From an uncultured Flavobacteriaceae bacterium (GTDB lineage Bacteria > Bacteroidota > Bacteroidia > Flavobacteriales > Flavobacteriaceae), in NCBI GenBank assembly GCA_947500445.1, contig CANMSB010000037.1, forward strand, positions 1 to 43,266: a stretch of DNA of 43,266 nt. The letters run 5' to 3'. The notes beneath the pieces are model-generated. The model searched no databases and had not been told where the DNA came from. It saw only the letters and a list, made by a program, of their open reading frames with translations. Of the stretch, positions 34,296-42,339 are shown one piece after another; the stretch's first letter is position 1; each line of letters starts with the position of its first letter. Position numbers and translations under genes: made by a program.

Positions 34296-35258
34296 ATGAA
34301 ACTTATGACAAAATACGTAGACCAAGGCAAAAACGATACTCGAAGCGGGTACGGGGCCGGAATGACCGAATTGGGAAGAACCAACCCTAATGTTGTCGCA
34401 CTCTGTGCAGATTTGGTGGGGTCCTTAAAAATACAAACGTTTATCGATGAAAACCCGGAACGTTTTTTCCAGGTAGGCATCGCAGAGGCCAATATGATGG
34501 GCATTGCGGCCGGTTTGACCATTGGTGGCAAAATTCCATTTACGGGAACTTTTGCCAATTTTTCCACGGGAAGGGTCTATGATCAAATACGACAATCCAT
34601 CGCCTATTCGGACAAGAATGTGAAAATATGTGCTTCCCACGCAGGAATTACCTTGGGAGAGGATGGTGCGACCCACCAAATTCTAGAGGATATTGGACTA
34701 ATGAAAATGTTGCCGGGGATGACGGTCATCAATCCCTGTGACTACAACCAGACCAAAGCCGCTACTATTGCCATTGCGGAACACGAAGGTCCGGTATATC
34801 TTCGTTTTGGAAGGCCGAAAGTGGCAAATTTCACGCCCGTCGATCAAAAATTTGAAATTGGAAAGGCAGTGCTTTTAAACGAAGGCACCGATGTAACGAT
34901 CATTGCGACCGGCCATTTGGTATGGGAGGCGCTTATTGCCGCCGAAAATCTCGAAAAAGAAGGCATTTCTGCAGAGGTAGTCAACATCCATACGATAAAG
35001 CCCTTGGACGACGAAGCTGTGTTAAAGTCTGTTAAAAAGACAGGCTGTGTGGTGAGCGCGGAAGAGCATAATTATTTGGGCGGACTTGGTGAGAGTATTG
35101 CCAGAGTGCTTGCCCTGCACCACCCGGCGCCCCAAGAGTTCGTAGCGACACAGGATACCTTTGGTGAAAGTGGTACGCCGGCGCAGCTCATGGAGAAATA
35201 CGGCCTGAACAATAAAGCGATATCGGAGGCCGTTCATAGGGTACTGAGAAGAAAATGA
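34296..35258 (+). CDS. Transketolase, C-terminal (pyrimidine-binding) subunit
   Basis: 320 aa; contains the pyrimidine-binding domain (RSGYGAGMTELGRTNPNVVALCADL, the catalytic Glu in QVGIAEANMMGIAAGL, FANFSTGRVYDQIRQS, SHAGITLGEDGATHQ) and the C-terminal transketolase domain (ATGHLVWEALIAA, SAEEHNYLGGLGESIA). Partner of the upstream subunit, same operon. An alternative ATG three codons later (34305) is equally plausible. No clear terminator before the next gene. Confidence 0.96.
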   Translation: MKLMTKYVDQGKNDTRSGYGAGMTELGRTNPNVVALCADLVGSLKIQTFIDENPERFFQVGIAEANMMGIAAGLTIGGKIPFTGTFANFSTGRVYDQIRQSIAYSDKNVKICASHAGITLGEDGATHQILEDIGLMKMLPGMTVINPCDYNQTKAATIAIAEHEGPVYLRFGRPKVANFTPVDQKFEIGKAVLLNEGTDVTIIATGHLVWEALIAAENLEKEGISAEVVNIHTIKPLDDEAVLKSVKKTGCVVSAEEHNYLGGLGESIARVLALHHPAPQEFVATQDTFGESGTPAQLMEKYGLNNKAISEAVHRVLRRK

Positions 35259-35307
35259 TAATGGTATCGTTTTTGATGCCATGAACGTATTAAAAAACGA
35301 GCACATT

Positions 35308-35931
35308 ATGAAACTACAAAAACGAGTACTAGTATTCGCGGCTACCCTATTGACAGGATTTGCCGCCATGTCCCAGGCCGGTTCGGGCTTTGGGATAAAA
35401 GCAGGGTTCAACTACAACCAGAACGGTGACCTTATTGCCGGTGTCGGCGATGCCGCGGAAGACATCATTCAAGGTTCGGACGGCAAGGTCGGGTATCAGA
35501 TCGGGGTGTTCTACAAACGTAAACTGGCCAAAATCTACCTTAGACCGGAGTTGATCTATACCAAAACCGCTAGCAGCTACGAGCTGAACGGCGCTACCAA
35601 TACGTATGACATTTCAAAATTGGACCTTCCCGTGCTTTTGGGCGTTAAAGTCGTAGGACCTTTGCATGTGTTTGCCGGACCGGCCTTTCAATATCTATTG
35701 GAGAACGATTTGGAGAACTTTAGCATCAACGAAGCGGAAAACGACTTTACCGTAGGCCTGCACCTTGGAGCGGGCGTTAATTTGGGCAAACTCGGGTTCG
35801 ATGTGCGCTATGAAAGGGGATTTTCCCAAAACGAGGCCAATTTTGTAAGCGACAACATTACCCCCGAAATTAACGGTCGAGTAGATTCCAGACCTTCCCA
35901 AGTGATTTTAGCGGTTTCCTTGAAATTGTAG
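35308..35931 (+). CDS. Porin-family outer-membrane beta-barrel protein
   Basis: 207 aa from the ATG at 35308 (MKLQKRVLVFAATLLTGFAAMSQA signal peptide); an in-frame ATG at 35281 would add nine residues before it. The mature part shows alternating hydrophobic/aromatic strands typical of OMP_b-brl (PF13568): GFGIKAGFNYN, KVGYQIGVFYKRKL, KIYLRPELIY, LDLPVLLGVKV, LHVFAGPAFQYLL, VGLHLGAGVNLGKLGFDVRYERGF, ending in LAVSLKL. Likely an eight-strand barrel of unknown function. Followed by a strong terminator. Confidence 0.9.
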   Translation: MKLQKRVLVFAATLLTGFAAMSQAGSGFGIKAGFNYNQNGDLIAGVGDAAEDIIQGSDGKVGYQIGVFYKRKLAKIYLRPELIYTKTASSYELNGATNTYDISKLDLPVLLGVKVVGPLHVFAGPAFQYLLENDLENFSINEAENDFTVGLHLGAGVNLGKLGFDVRYERGFSQNEANFVSDNITPEINGRVDSRPSQVILAVSLKL

Positions 35932-35978
35932 GGATACCGATACCATTTTAACTTTGAAATGGTACAAACAAGAACATA

Positions 35979-36016
35979 AAAAAACACCATTGTTGTCTAC
36001 AACAATGGTGTTTTTT
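35979..36016. terminator. Bidirectional terminator
   Basis: AAAAAACACCATTGTTG (35979-35995) and its exact complement (36000-36016) form a 17-bp stem with a TCTA loop and T-runs on both strands. It serves the beta-barrel gene (+) and the FKBP-lipoprotein gene (-, stop at 36040). Confidence 0.93.
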
Positions 36017-36039
36017 ATTTCAATACCCGCAGAGGAGGC

Positions 36040-37014
36040 TTAATTATCTGGGTCCAAGTGGTCGGGAACAGTATCCCCATCACTGTCCTTGAATGCTATG
36101 AAATTCCCTTCACTATCCACCTCAATCTCATCGATAGTCAGTATGCCGTCGTTGTCATCGTCTTCATCCTGGAAGTTTGCAAAAGCATCTTCGTCCGTAT
36201 TTTCGTCAACCAATAAACCGTCATTATCAACATCCTCCAAAATAGAAGGTATGCCATCTCCGTCGTGATCGGCATTTTCAACGATGGTCAATGTATCAAA
36301 TTTAAAAATTAACGGACTGTACGCGGGTATCGAACCTCTAATACCGTTGAAATTTGCCAACGCGGATGGAAAAATAATCATTCCCACACCATATCCTTCT
36401 ACATCGAACGTACCATCACCGTTATCGATAATATTCGTTCCAGGAGAACTATTGGTTACTCCTTCGGAGACCCCGCGGAAGGCTTTTATGGAACCAACCC
36501 CGGGAAATTGAAAAATGGGATTGTTCCACCAGGTTCCCGCTCTGTTTTCATCGAACACCTCTCCATTCAACAACAAACCTTGATATCTGACAAAGGTAGA
36601 ATCGCCCACTGTTGGTCTCACAGGCGCGGCCGCACCTTCTCGCGCTTGCAAATAATAATATTTATGCGGTACATTCTCTTCGCCTTCCAATAAAAACTCA
36701 GACGCCGACACGTTTACCGTTCTTTCTTGAATCCGAACAGTCAGCGGTTCTTTATCACTATTCTCACCTGAAATGGTATCCAATCGAATCCTGAAATCAA
36801 AACCTTCGGGAGGATTTCTGAACTCCTCATAATTATAAAAATGTGTACTCAGAAATTCCTGTATTTCAGTATCGTTTTCCGCTGCTACCTCACTTAAAGG
36901 CCGCGGTGGTTCAACATCGACCAAGGGTGCATCATCATCGTTATTGCAGGACGAAAGTCCTATCACCATTCCCAAACCCAAAATAATGCTCCTGCTTGTC
37001 ATATCCTTAACCAT
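36040..37014 (-). CDS. FKBP-type peptidyl-prolyl isomerase lipoprotein with acidic Ca-binding tail
   Basis: 324 aa; lipobox LSSC with Cys23 predicts an envelope lipoprotein. The FKBP domain spans about 125-250 (VGDSTFVRYQGLLLNGEVFDEN, IKAFRGVSEGVTN, GYGVGMIIFPSALA, IPAYSPLIFKFDTLTI). An Asp-rich tail follows (about 253-324) with DHDGDGIPSILEDVDNDG, DEDDDNDGILT and DSDGDTVPDHLDPDN, typical thrombospondin type 3/EF-hand-like calcium repeats. Envelope folding catalyst inferred; the active-site aromatic pocket is not obviously complete. Similar lipoproteins exist in gliding flavobacteria, but I cannot assign it to a gld gene. Confidence 0.9.
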   Translation of the reverse strand: MVKDMTSRSIILGLGMVIGLSSCNNDDDAPLVDVEPPRPLSEVAAENDTEIQEFLSTHFYNYEEFRNPPEGFDFRIRLDTISGENSDKEPLTVRIQERTVNVSASEFLLEGEENVPHKYYYLQAREGAAAPVRPTVGDSTFVRYQGLLLNGEVFDENRAGTWWNNPIFQFPGVGSIKAFRGVSEGVTNSSPGTNIIDNGDGTFDVEGYGVGMIIFPSALANFNGIRGSIPAYSPLIFKFDTLTIVENADHDGDGIPSILEDVDNDGLLVDENTDEDAFANFQDEDDDNDGILTIDEIEVDSEGNFIAFKDSDGDTVPDHLDPDN

Positions 37015-37019
37015 TTAAG

Positions 37020-37050
37020 TTCGGCAAGATACAATTTTCAGCTATTTTTG
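37020..37050 (+). promoter_or_regulatory. Promoter of the S4-domain gene
   Basis: TTC (37020-37022; one mismatch to TTG), 20-bp spacer, TATTTTTG (37043-37050). Predicted start near 37057, leader about 25 nt to the ATG at 37082. Confidence 0.6.
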
Positions 37051-37081
37051 TATCTGTCTTAACAAAGATTTTGGATAGTAC

Positions 37082-37483
37082 ATGCGCATCGACAAATACT
37101 TATGGAGCACCCGTTATTTTAAGACCCGGAACCAAGCTACCATCGCTTGTAAAAAGGGGCATATCAAAGTAAACGAACAAGCGGTAAAACCCTCCAGGGA
37201 AGTATATCCGATGGACAAACTTATCGTTCGAAAAAACCAGATCAACTACCAGCTTACCGTACTGGATATCCCTACTAGCCGGGTCGGTGCCAAATTGGTG
37301 GACATTTACCGCAAGGACACCACGCCCAAGGAAGCCTTTGCCCAAAAGGACCTGTTGCAATACTCCAAAGACTATTATCGTAAGAAAGGTACGGGAAGGC
37401 CCACCAAAAAGGACCGACGGGAAATCGAGGGCTATACCGATGCCCATGACGATTTTTTTACCGATACTTCCGAAGAGGAATAG
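37082..37483 (+). CDS. S4-domain RNA-binding protein (HslR/Hsp15-like)
   Basis: 133 aa. The S4 domain occupies about 1-65: MRIDKYLWSTRYFKTRNQA, CKKGHIKVNE, KPSREVYPMDKLIV. A basic then acidic tail (GTGRPTKKDRREIEGY, then DFFTDTSEEE) is typical of Bacteroidota members. E. coli Hsp15 recycles stalled 50S subunits with peptidyl-tRNA; the same role here is inferred. Divergent from the FKBP-lipoprotein gene. Confidence 0.93.
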   Translation: MRIDKYLWSTRYFKTRNQATIACKKGHIKVNEQAVKPSREVYPMDKLIVRKNQINYQLTVLDIPTSRVGAKLVDIYRKDTTPKEAFAQKDLLQYSKDYYRKKGTGRPTKKDRREIEGYTDAHDDFFTDTSEEE

Positions 37484-37593
37484 CAGGGTAAAGATTCCTT
37501 TGTTGCCGACTTCCATAAAACGGATACCTTTTTTGATCTACATCAAGTACATTTAGACCATAAAACCGTAACTTGACCTAAATAAATAGCACA

Positions 37594-38337
37594 GTGAAAA
37601 TCATTGCATTTCCTTTTGCCGGCGGCAATACCTATTCTTTTAATTTTTTAAGTAATTTTCTTGGTCCTCAAGGGATGTCATTAGTGGTTTTGGAATACCC
37701 CGGACGGGGCATACGAATCAGGGAACCACTGCTCGTTACCATGGATGAACTATTAAAAGACGCCATGGTACAGCTAAAAAAGCACATCACCCATGAGGAA
37801 TACATTATTTACGGCCATAGTTTAGGCGGACTGCTAGGTTTACTTGTATGTCAACGTATCGATCAAATGGGGCTAAAAAAACCGACGGCCTTAGTGGCAT
37901 CGGGAAGGCCACTGCCCCATTTAAAAAGAAGGCATAAAATTTCACATCTTCAAAAAGATTTATTTTATCAAGAAATTGCCACGCTTGGGGGCCTACCGGA
38001 ACAGGTATTGGAAAATGAAGACCTGAAACGTTTTTACGAACCGATCCTTAAAGCGGATTTCCAAATTGTAGAAGACTATGTTTTTGAAGAAAACCCCAAA
38101 ATAAACCTCCCGATTGCCGTACTTTATGGGGATGAAGAGTTGCAAAAACTAAACGAAGACCATTCGGACGGGCATCAGAACGGTGGAATCGATCACGACT
38201 TCATAAAAAAAACTTGGGAAGCAGAAACCGTTGCGCCCGTAACGGTAAGCGTACTTCCTGGAAATCATTTTTTCATATACGACCATGGAGCAACCATTGC
38301 CCAAACTTTTATTCAAAAATTTCATTGCCCCACCTAA
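37594..38337 (+). CDS. Type II thioesterase (GTG start)
   Basis: 247 aa alpha/beta hydrolase of the TE-II family that removes mis-primed acyl groups from carrier proteins of NRPS/PKS systems. Starts with GTG at 37594, giving the family N-terminus MKIIAFPFAGGNTYSF. Nucleophile motif GHSLGG (S76), acid in VLYGDEE, catalytic His in LPGNHFFIYDH. The end overlaps the following phosphopantetheinyl transferase by 53 bp in another frame, indicating coupling. No NRPS or PKS gene is in the window. Confidence 0.92.
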   Translation: MKIIAFPFAGGNTYSFNFLSNFLGPQGMSLVVLEYPGRGIRIREPLLVTMDELLKDAMVQLKKHITHEEYIIYGHSLGGLLGLLVCQRIDQMGLKKPTALVASGRPLPHLKRRHKISHLQKDLFYQEIATLGGLPEQVLENEDLKRFYEPILKADFQIVEDYVFEENPKINLPIAVLYGDEELQKLNEDHSDGHQNGGIDHDFIKKTWEAETVAPVTVSVLPGNHFFIYDHGATIAQTFIQKFHCPT

Positions 38338-38983
38338 GCCGTTGGCCACCCTCGATCTTCCTTTAATGCTATGGTCGAATTTAAAAGATACCGACCTTTC
38401 CGTGCTGTTGGCCAACTACCGTACGCTCTTGCCGGAAACGCTACAAAAAGAGGTTTTCAGGTACCGCAGAAAAGTGGATCAAGCGAATTGCTTGGTCGGT
38501 AAGCTATTATTGTATGCAGGCCATTATCTTGGCACCGGAACCTTATTGGACTTCGATACGTTTTCGAAAGGTTTCCATAAAAAACCGTTCCTTTTAAACA
38601 GTCCCCTGCACTTCAACATTTCACATAGTGGTCATACGGTAACGTCCCTATTCGGCACTACCCCTGTTGGCATTGACGTGGAAAAAATACAGGCCAACAA
38701 ACTAGAAGATTTTCCAAATCTTTTTACCGAAGGAGAATTAAAGGATATCACTACTGGGGGCATGCATCGTTTTTTTTACTACTGGACCCGTAAAGAGGCG
38801 GTGGTCAAAGCAAATGGAAAAGGAATGGGGATTCCCTTCACCGCTATCGACACCCAAAAACCCGAAATAGTATTGGAACAAAAAAAATGGCGTATCCATA
38901 GTTTTGAATGGGAAGGGTATGCCTGTAGTTATGTGCTAGAAGAACACTTGCCTAAAATCCAGTTGCTAGAAATGGTGTTTTAA
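38285..38983 (+). CDS. 4'-phosphopantetheinyl transferase (Sfp type)
   Basis: 232 aa; transfers phosphopantetheine from CoA to carrier proteins. Sfp-type motifs are present at the expected spacing: LHFNISHSGH, VGIDVEKI (Mg-binding D131, E133), and FYYWTRKEAVVKANGKGM (E171, K175). Full-length for the monomeric Sfp class. The start lies inside the thioesterase gene (53-bp overlap), so the pair forms one translational unit serving carrier proteins encoded elsewhere. Confidence 0.94.
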   Translation: MEQPLPKLLFKNFIAPPKPLATLDLPLMLWSNLKDTDLSVLLANYRTLLPETLQKEVFRYRRKVDQANCLVGKLLLYAGHYLGTGTLLDFDTFSKGFHKKPFLLNSPLHFNISHSGHTVTSLFGTTPVGIDVEKIQANKLEDFPNLFTEGELKDITTGGMHRFFYYWTRKEAVVKANGKGMGIPFTAIDTQKPEIVLEQKKWRIHSFEWEGYACSYVLEEHLPKIQLLEMVF

Positions 38984-39242
38984 TACCGACATATCATTAA
39001 TACCAATTTACTTTTAAAATAAGCTATTCTAACTCCTTCATTGTCCATTTGATTTAGATTGCAAGTGTATAAATAACGTGAGTTCGACGTAAAAAACGGC
39101 CTTATTATAAAATGAACACCATAAATCGGCTGTTTATCATTTCATTTGGCCTTCCGTTCATTTTTTTTACTTGTCCAAAAGAAACGGAACCAAACCAAAG
39201 AAAAATTCCACGGTAGCTAAAACATGGGCGTTCTAAATGGAA

Positions 39243-40151
39243 CTACTTTTTTTCGATCCATAGATTACTTCCCAATTGCTTATACGCCAAGGGCATTTCT
39301 TCAAATGCCTCCGGGGACACTGTATGAAGATAATGCGAAAAGAAAAGGATTTCATAGTGCTGGTTATGTATTAAGAAACTTCTTAAAAAGTAATCCTCAT
39401 TCCAATTCCTACCTGCAAAAACCCATTGTTTCGGATATTCGAACGGATAAAAAACATCGTGAAAATGAATGATGACACCAGATTTCAGCACGGGGAGTAT
39501 TTCAAACAAAATATGCAATACATCGCTTCCCGTTTTTCCTACGTGGCTACTATCCACAAAAAAGACATCCCCCTTTTTCAACTTTTTAAACGTTTCCAAA
39601 GGGACTTGTTGAATGGTGGACTCCAAAATTTCGCACTGCCCATAATCTTCCTTCTTATATATCGAAAACAACCTTCTTGGATTGGGTTCAATAAACATAA
39701 GCTGCATTTTGTGGTCCATAAAATATTCGTTGGTATCCAGCATTACTGCGGAAGAATATCCAGACCCGACTTCTATAATCCTCTTTGGCCTGGACTGTCG
39801 TATCATGGCATATAGGACAATCCCATCCGTGTACGGATACCAAAGGTTGTTCAAATGGTACCTGAAATCCGATAACGCTTTTTCAGGGTAGGGCATTTCC
39901 TTATAATGTTCCGCAAATTGTTTGGCCAGCCCCAATTGGCGGGAATGATTGAAATCGATACCCTGTATATCATTTACATTCTTTTCGGTCCAAATATCAT
40001 CCTGTCTTTTCTTTAATTCCGGTACGGAAACTACGGAAGAAGAATTATAACCTGGATGGTAGCGCGCATTTTTATAGTGCCCGATCAGTACCAAAAACGG
40101 TTTAAAAAAATAATATAGCGACAGTCCTAAAAAATTATGTATTGTTTTCAT
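39243..40151 (-). CDS. Class I SAM-dependent methyltransferase
   Basis: 302 aa. An N-terminal region with a hydrophobic stretch (FLGLSLYYFFKPFLVLIGHY) could anchor it to the membrane. A Rossmann-type methyltransferase domain of the Methyltransf_24 kind follows: motif I RIIEVGSGYSSAVML, acidic motif II LMFIEPNPRRL, then GDVFFVDSSHVGKTGSDV and GVIIHFHDVFYPFEYPKQW. Relatives act on saccharides or small molecules in surface polysaccharide loci, but there are no glycosyltransferases around, so the substrate is unknown. Convergent with the phosphopantetheinyl transferase. Confidence 0.85.
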   Translation of the reverse strand: MKTIHNFLGLSLYYFFKPFLVLIGHYKNARYHPGYNSSSVVSVPELKKRQDDIWTEKNVNDIQGIDFNHSRQLGLAKQFAEHYKEMPYPEKALSDFRYHLNNLWYPYTDGIVLYAMIRQSRPKRIIEVGSGYSSAVMLDTNEYFMDHKMQLMFIEPNPRRLFSIYKKEDYGQCEILESTIQQVPLETFKKLKKGDVFFVDSSHVGKTGSDVLHILFEILPVLKSGVIIHFHDVFYPFEYPKQWVFAGRNWNEDYFLRSFLIHNQHYEILFFSHYLHTVSPEAFEEMPLAYKQLGSNLWIEKK

Positions 40152-40182
40152 TAGAGGAATAACAGTGTAAATTAGGTATCGG

Positions 40183-40213
40183 TTACAAGTAAGCCCCTTC
40201 TTCTTTATCTTTG
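40183..40213 (+). promoter_or_regulatory. Promoter of the phosphoribosyltransferase gene
   Basis: TTA (40183-40185, near TTG), 20-bp spacer, TATCTTTG (40206-40213, exact TAnnTTTG). Predicted start near 40220, 15 nt before the ATG at 40235, which argues against the in-frame TTG at 40211 as a start. Confidence 0.65.
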
Positions 40214-40234
40214 AAAAAGCAAAGGTCCTGTTCC

Positions 40235-40732
40235 ATGAAAAATAACATATTATCGCACCAACAAATACAGCATACCGTACAGCGCATTGCCTATCAAATT
40301 TATGAGGCGAATGTAACGGAAACCGAAATCGTGATTGCGGGTATCGATGGGGGCGGATTAAAACTGGCCAAAAAGCTGCAACGGGTTTTGCGCAGGATTA
40401 CCGATGCGGAAATTTTATTGTGTAAGGTAAGCATGGACAAAACCAATCCGCTTGGTAGCGGAGTTACTACCTCCATTGCGAGTTCGGATTACGAACATAA
40501 ATCCATTGTTCTGGTGGACGATGTTTTAAATTCCGGAACAACTTTGATCTATGGGGTCCATCATTTTCTAAAAACCCCTTTAAAACAGTTGAAAACCGCT
40601 GTGCTGGTGAATCGAAACCATAAAAAGTATCCGGTAAAGGCCGATTTTAAAGGTATTTCGCTTTCCACCTCTTTACAGGAGCATGTACATGTGGCGTTTC
40701 AGGCCCGAAACGACAGTGTTTTTCTAGACTGA
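40235..40732 (+). CDS. Type I phosphoribosyltransferase (PyrR-like)
   Basis: 165 aa from the ATG at 40235. The PRPP-binding loop VLVDDVLNSGTTL and the IAGIDGGG segment identify a type I phosphoribosyltransferase, with length and order similar to PyrR/uracil phosphoribosyltransferases. Function in pyrimidine salvage or regulation is possible; the pyr operon is not adjacent. The 3' end overlaps the convergent shikimate kinase gene by 9 bp. Confidence 0.9.
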   Translation: MKNNILSHQQIQHTVQRIAYQIYEANVTETEIVIAGIDGGGLKLAKKLQRVLRRITDAEILLCKVSMDKTNPLGSGVTTSIASSDYEHKSIVLVDDVLNSGTTLIYGVHHFLKTPLKQLKTAVLVNRNHKKYPVKADFKGISLSTSLQEHVHVAFQARNDSVFLD

Positions 40733-41239
40733 TTTTTCTAGGATTTCCTGAGCCAAATGTTCTGGAGTTTTGGCCTTGCATGCTATTTTATGTGGGGCCT
40801 GATTATAAAAAAAGCTTCGTTCGAACAAATGTTTCCCTATAAATTCCATCAGTTCCGCATCGGGAACGTTTTTGATCAAGGGGCGTTGTTCTTTCTCCGT
40901 TTTCAACCGTTCGACCAATTGCGGCAACCCGTGTTTTAAGTAAAACACATTTTTGGTAGCGGACAACATCGCCACAACATTGTTGCCATAACAGGGTGTA
41001 CCTCCACCGGTGGCCAACACAACATCCCCATCCATTGCAAGTACCTCTTTTAAGTATTCCAATTCCTTTTTTCGAAAATAAAGTTCTCCTTTGTTGGAGA
41101 AAATTTCCGGAACGGACATGCCCTCCCGTGTACCGATATAGTCGTCCAAATCAATAAACCTGGTTGCGGAAAGCTGAGCGACCACTTTTCCTACGGTAGA
41201 CTTACCACTACCCATGTACCCTAACAATATGATTTTCAA
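40724..41239 (-). CDS. aroK: Shikimate kinase
   Basis: 171 aa; phosphorylates shikimate at O3 in aromatic amino-acid synthesis. P-loop GYMGSGKS (7-14) at the N-terminus; shikimate-binding FIDLDDYIGTREGMSVPEIF and VLATGGGTPCY; LID region RLKTEKEQRPLI. Normal length and start. Convergent with, and overlapping by 9 bp, the phosphoribosyltransferase gene. Confidence 0.96.
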   Translation of the reverse strand: MKIILLGYMGSGKSTVGKVVAQLSATRFIDLDDYIGTREGMSVPEIFSNKGELYFRKKELEYLKEVLAMDGDVVLATGGGTPCYGNNVVAMLSATKNVFYLKHGLPQLVERLKTEKEQRPLIKNVPDAELMEFIGKHLFERSFFYNQAPHKIACKAKTPEHLAQEILEKSV

Positions 41240-41311
41240 AGACTTTGTTTTAAAACGTCAATTCATTTTTTTCCGAATTCAAAGAAAAGATAAATTTCTG
41301 GTAAAATCGAC

Positions 41312-41348
41312 TTGTAAAATAAATTATTGACCTTATATTTGCACCCGC
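41312..41348 (+). promoter_or_regulatory. Promoter of tRNA-Lys
   Basis: TTG (41312-41314), 19-bp spacer, TATATTTG (41334-41341), then the GC-rich discriminator CACCCGC. The 17 bp 41332-41348 are identical to the -7/discriminator part of the rRNA promoter (541-525, minus). Predicted start near 41347, about 30 nt before the mature tRNA. Confidence 0.85.
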
Positions 41349-41377
41349 CAAGGGCAAAAACTTGGTGCTTAAATTTT

Positions 41378-41450
41378 GACTTGGTAGCTCAGTTGGTAGA
41401 GCATCTCCCTTTTAAGGAGAGGGTCCTGGGTTCGAGCCCCAGCCAAGTCA
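41378..41450 (+). tRNA. tRNA-Lys (anticodon TTT)
   Basis: 73-nt cloverleaf: acceptor stem GACTTGG/CCAAGTC with discriminator A; D-loop TAGCTCAGTTGGTAGAGC; anticodon stem TCTCC/GGAGA with loop CTTTTAA (anticodon TTT, reads AAA/AAG); T-arm CTGGG-TTCGAGC-CCCAG. CCA is not encoded. Strong promoter upstream; a tandem array of its 3' end follows directly. Confidence 0.98.
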
Positions 41451-41911
41451 CTTCATATAACAAACCTCGATATGGCATCGGGGTTTTTTTATGCCCAAAA
41501 GATACTGCGAGAAGTTTACCCTGAGCGCAGACGAAGGGAGCCCCAGCCAAGTCACATCTTTATATGAAAACCTTGATAATCACATCAAGGTTTTTTTATA
41601 CCCAAAAGGTACTGCGAGAAGTTTACCCTGAGCGCAGACGAAGGGAGCCCCAGCCAAGTCACTTCATATAACAAACCTCGATATGGTATCGGGGTTTTTT
41701 TATACCCTAAAGATACTGCGAGAAGTTTACCCTGAGCGGAGCCGAAGGGAGCCCCGGCCAAGTCACATCTTTATATGAAAACATTTATAATCACATCAAG
41801 GTTTTTTATACCCAAAAGATACTGCGAGAAGTTTACCCTGAGCGCAGACGAAGGGAGCCCCAGCCAAGTCACTTAAAATACCGAACCTCGATATAGCATC
41901 GAGGTTTTTTT
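41451..41911 (+). repeat. Tandem array of tRNA-Lys 3' ends alternating with terminator hairpins
   Basis: Four units of 104-107 bp follow the tRNA. Each holds a conserved body starting (GA/GG)TACTGCGAGAAG and containing a CCCTGAGCG.AG.CGAAGGG segment, then a copy of the tRNA's last 17 nt GAGCCCCAGCCAAGTCA (41538-41554, 41645-41661, 41749-41765 with one change, 41855-41871). Spacers carry a hairpin plus T-run at 41463-41490, 41569-41597, 41674-41701, 41779-41806 (decayed) and 41884-41911. Two spacer types alternate: stem AACCTCGAT/ATCG(G/A)GGTT and stem AACCTTGAT/ATCAAGGTT, so the higher-order period is about 211 bp. The first hairpin is the tRNA terminator. Not a CRISPR. Confidence 0.9.
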
Positions 41912-42302
41912 ATGCCTTAAATGGAACTATAAAAGCTATCCGGGAATTGTGCTCAAAAAAAACTGATTTCAAAACCGTTTTAAACAAACAGGTAGTGTAC
42001 GCTTCCCTCATTTCAAAAAATGGACGCTGTCGCGCAATAGCGGTCCGACCTATCCAATAGATGCTTTCCGCAATTCCGCAGGCATCTGAAATCGGGTCAA
42101 TGATTGTGTTATAGCAATCTGGTCGTTACTTTCCTAAAACACCCCTGAGCTTGGAAAGGTCAGCTTGTAAGCTCTATTAAAAAATAACTTCCTTTCCCTT
42201 TTTTTTTCGGATGCCCCAAACGACAGGAAAGCCAAAGAAACGGCAACACTATAGGAGGAGAAACATACGCTAGATATGGCGCAGATAGCTCCATTAAAAA
42301 AA
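41912..42302. other. Intergenic region after the tRNA-Lys array
   Basis: About 390 bp with no credible gene, promoter or repeat. No tRNA remnant or integrase remnant is visible. Confidence 0.5.
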
Positions 42303-42336
42303 CCGATGGGAAAGGGAATTTTCCCTTTCCCATTGG
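42303..42336 (-). terminator. Terminator of the ArsR-AHSA1 operon
   Basis: CCGATGGGAAAGGGAA (42303-42318) and TTCCCTTTCCCATTGG (42321-42336) form a 16-bp stem with one G-T pair. On the minus strand a run of seven T follows. It starts 4 bp after the stop of the AHSA1 gene. Confidence 0.92.
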
Positions 42337-42339
42337 CTT

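Noticed and set aside
41538-41871. Additional tRNA genes or tRNA pseudogenes
   Set aside because: Only the last 17 nt of the tRNA recur; no D-arm or anticodon arm accompanies them.
41451-41911. Regularly spaced repeats suggesting a CRISPR array
   Set aside because: Units are about 105 bp, the repeated part is tRNA 3' end plus a common repeat, spacers are of only two kinds with terminator hairpins, and no cas gene is present.
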